Shown one piece after another: positions 50,080 to 58,956 of a DNA stretch of 64,000 bases. The stretch is from Caldilinea sp. CFX5 (lineage in GTDB: Bacteria; Chloroflexota; Anaerolineae; Caldilineales; Caldilineaceae): positions 1-64,000 of the forward strand of contig QWII01000041.1 in the NCBI GenBank assembly GCA_021405325.1, read 5' to 3'. Positions within the stretch are counted from its first letter, which is position 1; each line of letters starts with the position of its first letter. The translations under genes were made by a program, and so were the position numbers. Below the pieces are notes generated by a model that was not told the DNA's origin, made no database searches, and saw only the letters and a list, made by a program, of their open reading frames with translations.

Positions 50080-50182
50080 GTCTGAGAGTCCTAAGTCCTG
50101 AGTCTAGCGTCGTTTTATTAAACCATGGACTACGGACTAGGGACTGCGGACTAGGGACTGCGGACTAGGGACTGCGGACTAT
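50080..50182. repeat. GGACTAG/GGACTGC heptamer repeat
   Basis: AGTCCTA, AGTCCTG and AGTCTAG units (50086-50106) face six GGACTNN units in near-perfect seven-base register (50127-50180). The blocks can pair across about 20 nt. Between 50183 and 50381 nothing else was recognised. Confidence 0.8.
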
Positions 50183-50381
50183 TTTTACTCAGTATAACAG
50201 AAAATGCGGTTCAAATCATTACGCAAAAGGACAGAAATTTTCCTGCCGTCCGGTCAATTTTGGTCATACAACTGGCAGAAATCTGGCAGCAGGGCGCGTA
50301 GCAGTGGGGCAACAGTGGAAGGAAGTGGGCGTTATTGCTTTACTAATCGTTGATTTGCCAATCGTCGTTTCAGCAACACAG

Positions 50382-51152
50382 TTACGGGCGACGCTTATTG
50401 AGAAACTCGGCAATCCGTTGTTGCGAATCGGCGCTATTCATACAACGAATCGATGCGCTCGCTTCGGCCAGACTATTCTCATCAATGGTCGTGTCCAAGC
50501 TGTCATCCAGGAGCAGCTTCATCTCGGCTACGGCTAACGGGCTGCCATGACGAATGCCTTCCAAAATTTGGTCGAGATAGTTCTGCACGGCCTCGCGAAT
50601 GCCCACATAATCGACCAGGCCGAAATCATAGGCCGTGCGCGCATCCAAGATGTTGCCGGTGAAAAACATCTCTTTGGCCTTGGCCAGACCAACGCGCCGG
50701 GGCAAACGGTGGCTGCCGCCCCAACCGGAGACCAACCCCAGCTTGACTTCCGGCTGGCCCAACTTCGCATTATCGGTCGCCAGGATCAGGTCACAGGCCA
50801 TCGCCAGTTCCAGCCCGCCGCCGAGGGCATAGCCTTCGACCCAGGCGATGACCGGCAAGGGTAACTCCGCCAGGGCATTAAAGACTTCGTGACCGCGCTG
50901 CACCCAAGTTACAATGCTGCCGGCGTCCATCTCCCGCAGCGCGTTGATGTCGACGCCGACGACAAAATATTTCTCCGAATTGCTACGCACCACCACCGCA
51001 CGCAGATCCTCATCCTCCTCGATCCGCTCCAACACATCGGCCAGGCGATCTAAGACATCGAGATCCAGAGTGGGCGGTTTGTTGGCTTCTTCACTAGCAA
51101 AAGTCAGGGTGACAACATCTTTGTGCCGTTTGAAGTTGATATGCGTTTGCAT
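50382..51152 (-). CDS. Enoyl-CoA hydratase/isomerase family protein
   Basis: 256-residue crotonase-fold protein. AWVEGYALGGGLELAMACDL contains the oxyanion-hole G and usual A-x-x-x-G-G-G, and FVVGVDINAL the first oxyanion segment. The catalytic Glu region, GQPEVKLGLVSGWGGSHRLP, has the E/K pattern of hydratases. ATG 51152 (GGAGTAATCTC) is preferred over 51176. The exact CoA substrate is unknown. Confidence 0.9.
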   Translation of the reverse strand: MQTHINFKRHKDVVTLTFASEEANKPPTLDLDVLDRLADVLERIEEDEDLRAVVVRSNSEKYFVVGVDINALREMDAGSIVTWVQRGHEVFNALAELPLPVIAWVEGYALGGGLELAMACDLILATDNAKLGQPEVKLGLVSGWGGSHRLPRRVGLAKAKEMFFTGNILDARTAYDFGLVDYVGIREAVQNYLDQILEGIRHGSPLAVAEMKLLLDDSLDTTIDENSLAEASASIRCMNSADSQQRIAEFLNKRRP

Positions 51153-51323
51153 GAGATTACTCCTGGAACCAGGCAAAGTCCTGAAATTTCACTGAGTATA
51201 GCTTATTTTTTACCGACTGCCAAGCAGTGATGTTACCAACAGGTAGGTTTTTGAAAAACACGGTATAATGGCCATAACTCATTTTTGGCAGTACAATCGC
51301 GTATCAAAAGGATCTTACAGCGG

Positions 51324-51578
51324 ATGCCAACCGTATTTGTTCAAAAAGGATACAGATTTTTCTTTTACTCATCCGATTTGGATGAACCAATTCATGTCCA
51401 TGTTAGCAAGTCTAGTAAACAGGCTAAGTTTTAGGTACAGCCGACTCATGTAGCAAGAGATGGAGGTTTTCGTGATCACGAACTCAACGAAATTGAACGG
51501 ATTATCAACCGCCACCGTCAGGAAATCATTGCGCGTTGGGAAGAAGAGCAGCGTAAGCGGGACGATAGCCAAGGTTAA
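51324..51578 (+). pseudogene. DUF4160 protein with in-frame TAG
   Basis: A single frame reads MPTVFVQKGYRFFFYSSDLD, EPIHVHVSKSSKQAKF, TAG (51432-51434), then VQPTHVARDGGFRDHELNEI and ERIINRHRQEIIARW. Both halves are DUF4160. At the stop position family members have Trp, so a single TGG-to-TAG change explains the break. A TATAAT hexamer (51264) lies upstream. DUF4160 usually pairs with a DUF2442 gene; none is found here. Confidence 0.82.
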
Positions 51579-51974
51579 TATTACAATTGATGATTATCAA
51601 CTATTGGCGCCAGTCTTTCTGCCAAATTTAGAAGAAGTTCGTCTCTTCGCCAAACAGCTCCATAGACAGGGGGAAGCGTGGGAAGGGGAAGCCTTTGGCT
51701 GGAACGCTGGCTATAGCCCTGGTAAAGCCGTCCCCCACCTGATTCTAACAGGAGTTACGCAGTTGGACAAGACCTGTCAGGTTTGCGAAACCTGACAGGT
51801 CTCTGGTAGCGCCCGTCAACTGCGTAACTCCTATCTAAAATGACCTTTACCCCAGCCGACTTCTGGATCGGCGATGGCGCCCTCTGGTTCTTTGCCTTGC
51901 TCTGGGAACGCGGCAACGATCAACCGCCGGTTGAGACGTTGTATGACGAAAATGTGGTTGGCGCTTTAGAATAA
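51579..51974 (+). pseudogene. Broken coding region split by a palindromic repeat
   Basis: Before the palindrome, one frame reads TIDDYQLLAPVFLPNLEEVR, LFAKQLHRQGEAWEGEAFG and WNAGYSPGKAVPHLIL. After it another frame (ATG 51840 to TAA 51974) reads MTFTPADFWIGDGALWFFAL, LWERGNDQPPVETLYDENVV, GALE. Both look protein-like and probably belonged to one gene interrupted at 51750-51832. Family unknown. Confidence 0.45.
51750..51832. repeat. Nested palindromic repeat GACCTGTCAGGTTT
   Basis: Outer 16-bp arms (51750-51765, 51817-51832) enclose an inner 15-bp hairpin (51770-51784, 51788-51802; loop GCG). The inner AGACCTGTCAGGTTT...AAACCTGACAGGTCT resembles a repeat seen in many related and cyanobacterial genomes (from memory). 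Confidence 0.75.
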
Positions 51975-51986
51975 ATCTGTTTCAGG

Positions 51987-52030
51987 CACGAAAAAACGCC
52001 GAGCATCAGGTTGCTCGGCGTTTTTTCGTG
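51987..52030. terminator. Bidirectional intrinsic terminator
   Basis: Arms 51987-52005 and 52012-52030 (CACGAAAAAACGCCGAGCA and complement) form a GC-rich stem flanked by A6 and T6, ideal for termination in both directions. It lies between the broken + strand region and the convergent membrane-protein gene. Confidence 0.9.
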
Positions 52031-52033
52031 CGC

Positions 52034-52411
52034 TCAGTGCGCAGCCTGCAACTTTGGCCCGTAGAGCCAGTCGATCAGGAAGAAGAGCGCGACCAGCAAG
52101 GCCGGCGCCGCCAGCGGCCAGGCCGCCACCAGGATCGCCATCCAGGGGAATGGCCCCCAGGATATTATGAGATACCAAACGCTAAAGCCGGCAAAGAGCA
52201 ACGCGCCGGCCCACTCCCACCGCCAGCCAATCGCCAGGGCGATGAGCAGGACATAGACTGGGATAAGGTGGATCAACAGTGCGCCCAACGTTCCCCAAAA
52301 GCCGTAGCCCTGACCAAAAACATCGAGAGCAAAGATGCCCACAAAGAGCGCAAAGAAAAGCCCCAGCACTCTAGGCGTCCAAAAAAGCAGATGTTTAAGA
52401 AATTGTCGCAT
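52034..52411 (-). CDS. Hypothetical four-helix membrane protein
   Basis: 125-residue membrane protein with four hydrophobic segments at about residues 13-33, 40-62, 66-86 and 90-116. It opens MRQFLKHLLFWTPRVLGLFF and has a Trp-rich loop (GWRWEWAGAL). This pattern is common among small uncharacterised bacterial membrane proteins. It has its own terminator. The 363-nt gap upstream (52412-52774) holds no gene I could support. Confidence 0.75.
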   Translation of the reverse strand: MRQFLKHLLFWTPRVLGLFFALFVGIFALDVFGQGYGFWGTLGALLIHLIPVYVLLIALAIGWRWEWAGALLFAGFSVWYLIISWGPFPWMAILVAAWPLAAPALLVALFFLIDWLYGPKLQAAH

Positions 52412-52712
52412 GAGTAACCTCTTTTCTACTCAGTCGATCAAGCGCTGATGTCACCGCTCTCATTGTACGCGCTCTTCACCTTTGCCAAAACGGCCAGATG
52501 GTGAGTTTCGCCCCTGGTCACTAGCCTGGCCGCCAGACGCACAAACCGACATGACACCGGAAAGATCGGGCAAATGGCGCAAATTTTTGGCTTACACGGA
52601 TGGGAAGAAACACAAAGAAGGTGGTGTTCATTCCTATCCGTGTGGACGACTGCTTGGTTGAGGCGGAGCTTCGTTGGATAGTTGACCGAGTGGCGCCAAT
52701 TTTGCGTAGGTC

Positions 52713-52721
52713 TGGTATAAT
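52713..52721 (+). promoter_or_regulatory. Extended -10 promoter for PLP enzyme gene
   Basis: TGGTATAAT, 53 nt before the ATG at 52775. TTGACC (52682) lies 28 nt upstream, too far for a standard -35. Confidence 0.55.
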
Positions 52722-52774
52722 GGTCAGCATTCAACTGGTCAACGTAGACAATCAAGCAAATAGAAAGCAGCTTC

Positions 52775-53962
52775 ATGTTCAACTTAGCAACCGCGCCCTC
52801 TGTGCGTGACGATTTTCTCCTCCGCCGTGACTGGCGGCTCTTGAACAATGGTTCCTTTGGCGCTTGCCCGGAGCCGGTGATGGCGGTCTATCAACAGTGG
52901 CAACGGGAGTTGGAAACCCACCCCGGCGGCTACATGGGCCGTATCCGCGACAATATGACCGCTGCCCGCACCAAACTGGCCGCATACCTACACACCGACC
53001 AAAGTCGTCTGGGCTTTGTCACCAACGCCACGATGGGGGTCAATGTCGCCACCCATTCCCTGCGCAGCGTGCTGCAACCGGGCGACGAAGTGCTGACCAG
53101 CAACCACGAGTATGGCGCCTGTAACCACGCCTGGCAATTCAACTGCGGCAAGACCGGCGCGCACTATATTAACCATCCGATCAACCTACCCTTGCATTCA
53201 GAAGAAGACTTTATCGATCAGCTTTGGGCCGCCGTCACGCCCCGCACCCGTGTCATTTACTTGAGCCACACCACCTCGCCAACGGCATTGACTTTTCCAC
53301 TACAAGAGATTTGTCGGCGGGCGCGGGCAGCGGGCATTCTCACCGTGATTGACGGCGCTCATGTGCCAGGGCAACGGGAACTGTATCTTGATGAGTTGGG
53401 AGCCGATTTTTATACAGGAAATTGTCACAAATGGATGCTGGCCCCGAAGGGTACCGCTTTTGTCTATGTCCGCCCGGAGATGCAGCATCTCATTGAGCCG
53501 CTCATTGTTGGGCATGGTTGGTTCCCGGATCGGCGTTCCGAGCAGCCACTGGTCGATTATGTCGAACAATTTGGCACCCGTGATTTTGCCGCTTTTCTGG
53601 CCGTGCCGGCTGCCCTCGACTATATGCAGGCGCACGATTGGCCGCAGGTGCGCACGCGTTGCTATCAAATGGCCCTGGCGACCAAGCGCACGGTCGAGCA
53701 GATGTTTGACACCGAGTCGATCTGCCCAGAGAGCTTTGAGTGGTTTAGCCAACTCTGCCCCATCCGCCTGCCTGACCAGACCGACATGGGCAAGTTAAGC
53801 GAGATTTTACGCAACGAATATCAGATCGAGATGCCGATGATCACCTGGCATAACTTCAAGATCGCGCGGCTCTCGGTGCAAATCTACACTACACAGGAAG
53901 AGTTGGCTACATTTGTAGGGGCGCTAGAAAAGCATGTGCCGGCGTGTTTAGTAAAGGAATGA
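52775..53962 (+). CDS. Class V aminotransferase-fold PLP enzyme
   Basis: 395-residue PLP enzyme of the isopenicillin-N-epimerase/cysteine-desulfurase-like group. The N-terminus LLNNGSFGACPEPVM is typical. VIDGAHVPGQRELYLDELGA contains the PLP-binding Asp and His, and TGNCHKWMLAPKGTAF the Schiff-base Lys near residue 219. FVTNATMGVNVAT binds phosphate. Its substrate is unknown; relatives include epimerases, lyases and ergothioneine EgtE. No strong ribosome site is seen. Confidence 0.9.
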   Translation: MFNLATAPSVRDDFLLRRDWRLLNNGSFGACPEPVMAVYQQWQRELETHPGGYMGRIRDNMTAARTKLAAYLHTDQSRLGFVTNATMGVNVATHSLRSVLQPGDEVLTSNHEYGACNHAWQFNCGKTGAHYINHPINLPLHSEEDFIDQLWAAVTPRTRVIYLSHTTSPTALTFPLQEICRRARAAGILTVIDGAHVPGQRELYLDELGADFYTGNCHKWMLAPKGTAFVYVRPEMQHLIEPLIVGHGWFPDRRSEQPLVDYVEQFGTRDFAAFLAVPAALDYMQAHDWPQVRTRCYQMALATKRTVEQMFDTESICPESFEWFSQLCPIRLPDQTDMGKLSEILRNEYQIEMPMITWHNFKIARLSVQIYTTQEELATFVGALEKHVPACLVKE

Positions 53963-54019
53963 GCCGGTAACGGTGGCGCTTATGCACTGGGGGGCATGGG
54001 GTAGTGGGTAGACGGGGAC

Positions 54020-54097
54020 TGGTGAGACCGCCGGGAGGTGGGCAAACAGCATCATCTGAAGGTGTCGCCCGTTGCCCACCTCCCGGCGGTCTCACCA
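54020..54097. repeat. Palindromic GAGACCGCCGGGA repeat, copy 2
   Basis: Perfect 26-bp arms (54020-54045, 54072-54097) around 26 nt. The arms share the GAGACCGCCGGGA core and flanks with the palindrome at 16421-16496. Confidence 0.8.
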
Positions 54098-54163
54098 ACG
54101 CCAGTCATGGGTCAACCACTACCGGGCATGGCCTAACCGGCAGGCCACCGATGATCGCGTATC

Positions 54164-54213
54164 CAACAGGCGGACGGTTCAAGGGCGCCTTGCCGTCCGC
54201 CTGTTGTTTATAT
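54164..54213 (+). terminator. Possible intrinsic terminator after PLP enzyme gene
   Basis: CAACAGGCGGACGG/CCGTCCGCCTGTTG (54164-54177, 54193-54206) followed by TTTATAT. It lies 200 nt after the PLP gene stop. Confidence 0.55.
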
Positions 54214-54474
54214 GGAAAGCTTAATAAATTTAGCGCAAAACCGCAATTTTTGTTAATGACACATTAACACCTCGCTAAGTTATCACCCACAAAACCAGAC
54301 AAATTATCGCGCCAACCATGTCTTTTCCCCATATCGCCGACAGCCGTCATGGCGTTAATTCGGGACAGCCATTAACCGCCTGATAACAAAGACTTTTAAC
54401 ACCTTGTTCATCATTTCAAAATAATGTCATCAATTTGTAACAAATCGCCTATTTATTACACGATGACTTTTGAT

Positions 54475-54480
54475 TATACT
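54475..54480 (+). promoter_or_regulatory. Candidate -10 element in AT-rich region upstream of EPS operon
   Basis: TATACT in a strongly AT-rich stretch (54210-54480), with no clear -35. The first operon gene starts 430 nt downstream, implying a long leader. Confidence 0.35.
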
Positions 54481-54540
54481 AAATCGGGTGCTCAGTAACT
54501 CGTGCATACCCAACAGGTAGAGATCATTACAGGAGAGCGT

Positions 54541-54567
54541 ATGTCTAGAAACCGCCCTTTTTATTAA
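54541..54567 (+). other. Eight-residue leader ORF in EPS operon leader
   Basis: ATG 54541 with AGGAGAGCGT just before it encodes MSRNRPFY and stops at TAA. The ribosome site is stronger than that of the downstream wzz-like gene. It could be a leader peptide or a relic of a gene start. A GAAACCG/CGGTTTC hairpin follows at 54608-54651. Confidence 0.35.
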
Positions 54568-54720
54568 ATAATTGGCTCATCTACGGAATGAGTGAGTTGC
54601 GTCAGCCAGAAACCGCGCCCAAAGAGATCCCGTTGGCAAAACCCGGTTTCTTTTCACACTTTCCGTAGTTGAGCGAAATAATTGCATGAATTTCGCCAGA
54701 AAATTAGTGGAAATTTCCCA

Positions 54721-54767
54721 ATAAAAAAAGCGCCTACGCGTTCCAGGTCAAGGTGTACGTAGGCGCT
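54721..54767 (-). terminator. Minus-strand intrinsic terminator in EPS leader
   Basis: Stem AGCGCCTACG/CGTAGGCGCT (54729-54738, 54758-54767) is followed on the minus strand by CTTTTTTTATT. It implies a short antisense transcript starting between here and 54910. No minus-strand gene is seen. Confidence 0.6.
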
Positions 54768-54910
54768 CCTATTCGCACAACACGAATGCGCAATGGGCCT
54801 TCGCGTGCGCTTTTCTATTTTCGCGCGAATTACCTCATTCGTCAAGTATCTTTTTGACCACATGAGTCTATTTCGCCAATCGGGTTATGTGATCTATAAG
54901 GAAATCTTTT

Positions 54911-57286
54911 GTGAACGACTTCATTGAACTCCGCACAATTTTGACAGCGCTACGCCGACGCTGGTGGCTTTTGCTCGCGCTGCCACTGCTCCTTGGCAGC
55001 ATCGCCTATGGGGTGAGTCGCCTGCAACAACCCATCTATCGCGCCACGGCTAGTCTGGCGATTGACCAGGCGATTGAAGCGAATGCCTTGAAATTTTCCG
55101 AGATTGAGGCGATTACACAACTTATCCGCACCAACGCTGATCTCGCCATTCGCCAACCGATCCTTGAACGGGTAGTGCAAACGCTGGCGCTCCCCCAATC
55201 CTGGCAGCAATTACAGACGCGTGTGCGGGCAACCCCGATCGAGAACAGCCAGGTTTTGGAAATTTCCGCCGAAGCCGCCACCGGCGAAGAGGCAGCTATC
55301 ATTGCCAATCATGTCGCCCAACAGTTGGTGCTTTTCAATGTTGCCAACAGCGAACAGCGGAACCGCGAGACGCAAAGCGCCCTTGCACAAGTCCGCCTCA
55401 CCGAGTTGGAAAAGCAAATGCAAGACGGACAGCAGCAACTGGACATGTTGAAAGATCTCCAAGCCAAGACCACAGCGGGCAATGCGGAGACGGCGCTCTG
55501 GCAGTTGTGGCTAAATCCCACCGGCGGCGTGAATCCGCTGGACCCTTCCGGTGAGCGGACGCGCCAATTAAATGAGGAGATCGGGCGGCTCGAACGCCTC
55601 ATGATTGACTGGGAAAAGAACTACGACCGCTGGAAGTTGACGTTACAAGAAAATCGTTCCTTTAAGAGCCTAACCATTGTTGAGCCGGCGCAGGCCAGCA
55701 GCACACCGATCTGGCCGCGCCCCTTCATCAACCTGCTTCTGGCAAGCGGCATGGGCCTGGTGCTGGCGCTGGGGATCATCAGCTTGCTCGAACACTTTGA
55801 CAACACCCTCAAATTGAGCGAGACGCTGGCGCCGTTGGTCCAAGCGCCGGTGCTGGGCGCCATCCGTCGCCTAAAAAACGGCAGCAACCCCAAACTGCTT
55901 CTCTACCAGGATGACCCTTCCCCCATTGTCGAAGATTACCGCGTACTCCACAGCAAAATGCAGTTGATGTGCACCAAACTGCCCAAAACCATCTTAATCA
56001 CCAGCCCCAATCATGGTGAAGGTCGCAGTTTGACGACCGCCAACCTGGGGATTGTGGCAGCGCAATTTGGCTACCGCACCATCGTCGTCGATGCCGACTG
56101 GGAACGCGCCAGCCAACACCAACTTTTTCAAATTCCCAGCAATAAGGGTTTACAGCAATTGCTCTTTGCTCCCAGTGAACCCACGATTCCGCTCTGGACA
56201 ATTGACCGGCTGCCCAATCTCACCGTCCTCACCAGCGGACAGAGCAGCGGCTACGGCGAAAGCAGCGGCGGCTCGGCGACCGAGTGGTGGCGCGCCAAGC
56301 GACTGGGCCAGGTGCTGGCCCAGCTAACCGCCCATGCCGATCTGATCCTCATTGATGGCCCGGCCCTGTTAACCAGCGCTGATGCCACGTTGCTGGCCGG
56401 TCAGGTGGATGGCGTTATTCTGCTGGTCGAAGCCAATCACACGAAACAGACCGCGTTGCAAGAGAGCTGTTTCGCGCTCGAGCGGGCGCAGGCAAATCTG
56501 CTGGGGATCGTTTGGAATCAGGCCGAAAGCCAGATCAGCAATGCGCTCGTCCGGCGCCTACCGGAAGCGCCGCCCGCCGCCACTGCGCCCCGTCACTTAC
56601 TGACCGTGACCGCAGCCCCCCTGACGACAAGTAATCTGGCGAATGGCGCGCTGACGCCGCAAGCGGTCTCAATGGAAACAGCAATACCAACGCCGCCGGC
56701 GCCGGAAATGGGCAAGCAAGAAGTTCCCAGGCAGGAAACCACAACCGAGCGGCGCAGTCGCGTGGTGCTGCCGTTGCGCAACGGCAAAAACCGCACCGAA
56801 GGGCACAAGAGCCTCGGCGCCAATGGCGTCCACCCCGCAACCCCGATGCCGGTGAAGATCCTGACCTTTGAAGAAGTGGGGCTGGCGCCGCTGACGCTCC
56901 AGGGCAAGCAGAACAGGGTCAATGTCCCGCTGGCGCTGGGTGATGCACTGTTGATGGCCGGGGATCAGGTGCAGTTGGCTCTGGTGATCTGGCTGGCTGA
57001 TGTAACCCAAGCGGCCACCAACGGCGCCGGCCACCACACGTTTCTCGATGTGGCGCTCAATGGTGCAGCCATAGGCGCCATCCCGCTGGAACAGAGCGGC
57101 GCGCAAAGCGCCACGCTGACCATACCGGCGCTCCCGCCCATGCCCACCGACAGCGCTTATCTCTTACAGTTGACGCTGCGTAGCAATGACCTTCATGCGT
57201 TAGCGCCGGAAATGACCGTAGTCGTTCGCTCGACTTCGCGGCTGTTGCTCAACGCTCGTCAACCACTGTTGGCTGTAGGAGGGTGA
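54911..57286 (+). CDS. Wzz-type chain-length regulator fused to BY-kinase-like domain
   Basis: 791-residue polysaccharide co-polymerase. An N-terminal Wzz domain has a transmembrane helix at residues 18-34, coiled-coil stalk (about 150-260) and second helix at about 275-295. The tyrosine-kinase-like domain follows: Walker A SPNHGEGRS (about 362-370), Walker A' VVDADW (about 392), Walker B LILIDGPA (about 478). The usual GxGKS Lys is Arg, so kinase activity is doubtful. A ~230-residue C-terminal beta-rich extension replaces the usual Tyr cluster. Start GTG 54911 (AAGGAAA). First gene of the EPS operon. Confidence 0.85.
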   Translation: MNDFIELRTILTALRRRWWLLLALPLLLGSIAYGVSRLQQPIYRATASLAIDQAIEANALKFSEIEAITQLIRTNADLAIRQPILERVVQTLALPQSWQQLQTRVRATPIENSQVLEISAEAATGEEAAIIANHVAQQLVLFNVANSEQRNRETQSALAQVRLTELEKQMQDGQQQLDMLKDLQAKTTAGNAETALWQLWLNPTGGVNPLDPSGERTRQLNEEIGRLERLMIDWEKNYDRWKLTLQENRSFKSLTIVEPAQASSTPIWPRPFINLLLASGMGLVLALGIISLLEHFDNTLKLSETLAPLVQAPVLGAIRRLKNGSNPKLLLYQDDPSPIVEDYRVLHSKMQLMCTKLPKTILITSPNHGEGRSLTTANLGIVAAQFGYRTIVVDADWERASQHQLFQIPSNKGLQQLLFAPSEPTIPLWTIDRLPNLTVLTSGQSSGYGESSGGSATEWWRAKRLGQVLAQLTAHADLILIDGPALLTSADATLLAGQVDGVILLVEANHTKQTALQESCFALERAQANLLGIVWNQAESQISNALVRRLPEAPPAATAPRHLLTVTAAPLTTSNLANGALTPQAVSMETAIPTPPAPEMGKQEVPRQETTTERRSRVVLPLRNGKNRTEGHKSLGANGVHPATPMPVKILTFEEVGLAPLTLQGKQNRVNVPLALGDALLMAGDQVQLALVIWLADVTQAATNGAGHHTFLDVALNGAAIGAIPLEQSGAQSATLTIPALPPMPTDSAYLLQLTLRSNDLHALAPEMTVVVRSTSRLLLNARQPLLAVGG

Positions 57287-57287
57287 G

Positions 57288-58838
57288 ATGTACAGCTACA
57301 CAATCCAGCCGGCCACGCCTCAGCCCACCCCGACGCTCCCCCCGTTACCGGCGCCAGCGTCGGTCGGCCAGCCGCCGGTGCTGGCCCTTGTCGCCACGTT
57401 ATGCGAACGATTACAGCGTGCAGCGATCAACTACTGTCACTGGAAGAGCAATGATGTGCTGGAACGTTCGGCCTCCGGTGAAAACGATTTGGATCTGCTG
57501 GTGAGCCGGAGCGACGCCGAACGCTTCACCGCCATCTTACATGAATTGGGCTTCAAGGCGGCGCACGAAACCCACCCGTGGGCCATGCCGGGCATTCTCG
57601 ACTATTACGGCTACGATGCGGCGACGGGGCGGCTGGTTCATGCCCATGTTCACTATCAACTGATTCTCGGCGAGGATATGACCAAAAACTATCATCTGCC
57701 GCTGGAAGCGCCCTATCTGGCCTCAGCCACGCAGGGGCCGCTGTTTAGGACGCCGGCGCCCGCCTTTGAGCTGATCATCTTTGTCATTCGCATGATCCTC
57801 AAACACGCGACCTGGGACACGATTCTGGGCCGGTGGGGCAAGCTCGCGGCCGGGGAGCGACGGGAATTGGCCTATTTACAGAAGCACGCTGATCCGCGCG
57901 CCGTGGCCGTGTTGTTGGCTGTCCATCTACCGACCATTGACGCCGCCTTTTTTGACCAATGTGTAGAGGCGCTCCGTCCCCATAGTTCCCTCCGGCAACG
58001 CTTGCAGGTCGGTCGTCAACTCCAACGGCGGCTTCAGGCCCATACGCGCCAGGGCGAGTTCAAGGATGTAAGCTTACGCTTTTGGCGCCGCGCCCTCCTG
58101 GCCTATCGCCGCCGCTTTGCCGCGTTGCCACGCCGCCGCTTGAACCGTGGGGGCGCGATGATTGCCATTGTGGGCGGCGACGGCGCCGGCAAGACAACGG
58201 CGGTCGAGAGCGTCTGCCGCTGGCTGGGGACCGATTTGGATGTCGTCAAAGTACACCTGGGCAAACCCCAGTGGTCGTTGACCACCCGCCTAGTGCGAAC
58301 GCTGCTGAAAGCGGCCCGCACCGTAACCGGAACACCCTATGTCGATTGGGCCAGCGTTCTCTACGAGGGGTACAACCAGGTCAATGGTCTGGTCGGTTAC
58401 TGTTTGGCGTTGCGCGCCCTCTGTCTCGCCCGCGACCTTTATTGGAACTACAGCGCCGCTCGCCAACTGGCCGCCAATGGGCGTCTGGTCATCTGCGATC
58501 GCTTTCCGCTGGCCGCCGTGCGCTGGATGGATGCGCCGCACATTGACCAACTTTTGCGCTTACAAGAGCGTCCCAGTCGCCTGCTGCGCTGGCTGGCGCA
58601 ACAGGAAAAACGCTACTTCCAGGCGATTCTGCCCCCCGAACTGTTGCTTGTCTTGCGCATCGACCCAGCCATCGCCGCCTTGCGCCGGTCGGATGAAAGC
58701 CAACAACCGGTGTTGGCGCGCAATCAGGGGATTTGGGAAGTGGATTGGGCGCAGACGGACGCGCGCGTTGTGGATGCGAGTCAACCACCAGCGCAGGTGC
58801 ACGCCGAACTTAAAGCCGGTGTCTGGGCCAAACTTTAG
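57288..58838 (+). CDS. Nucleotidyltransferase-P-loop kinase fusion in EPS operon
   Basis: 516-residue two-domain protein. The N-terminal part (INYCHWKSNDVLERSASGEN, DLDLLVSRSDAERF) is a nucleotidyltransferase-like domain with D-x-D metal ligands. A helical linker follows. The C-terminal ~220 residues form a thymidylate-kinase-like P-loop domain, Walker A IVGGDGAGKTTAVES at about residue 300, with LVICDRFPLAAVRWMD as the lid/acceptor-binding D-R. The start ATG lies 1 nt after the preceding stop. It probably modifies a sugar or glycan; the substrate is unknown. Confidence 0.75.
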   Translation: MYSYTIQPATPQPTPTLPPLPAPASVGQPPVLALVATLCERLQRAAINYCHWKSNDVLERSASGENDLDLLVSRSDAERFTAILHELGFKAAHETHPWAMPGILDYYGYDAATGRLVHAHVHYQLILGEDMTKNYHLPLEAPYLASATQGPLFRTPAPAFELIIFVIRMILKHATWDTILGRWGKLAAGERRELAYLQKHADPRAVAVLLAVHLPTIDAAFFDQCVEALRPHSSLRQRLQVGRQLQRRLQAHTRQGEFKDVSLRFWRRALLAYRRRFAALPRRRLNRGGAMIAIVGGDGAGKTTAVESVCRWLGTDLDVVKVHLGKPQWSLTTRLVRTLLKAARTVTGTPYVDWASVLYEGYNQVNGLVGYCLALRALCLARDLYWNYSAARQLAANGRLVICDRFPLAAVRWMDAPHIDQLLRLQERPSRLLRWLAQQEKRYFQAILPPELLLVLRIDPAIAALRRSDESQQPVLARNQGIWEVDWAQTDARVVDASQPPAQVHAELKAGVWAKL

Positions 58839-58854
58839 CTCAGGACAATGGGCC

Positions 58855-58927
58855 GGCCCCCTTCCTGGAAGAGACAACGAGCATCTGGTCATCCAGAACG
58901 GTTCTCGCCTCCTCCAGGAAGGGGGCC
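58855..58927. repeat. Palindromic CTTCCTGGAAGAG repeat, copy 2
   Basis: 19-bp arms (58855-58873, 58909-58927) pair with one mismatch and carry the same CTTCCTGGAAGAG core as the palindrome at 28274-28348. It lies inside the EPS operon between two genes. Confidence 0.75.
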
Positions 58928-58956
58928 TTCGACCAGAAGCGATACAGAAAGTGACC

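Noticed and set aside
52438..52848. 137-codon minus-strand frame before the PLP enzyme
   Set aside because: It runs antisense over the PLP gene start and promoter, is Arg/Cys-rich and matches no family; treated as a shadow.
58339..58956. Long N-terminal extension of the P-loop kinase gene
   Set aside because: It overlaps the NTase-kinase fusion in another frame and has low-complexity shadow composition; the Walker A region begins right after ATG 58957.
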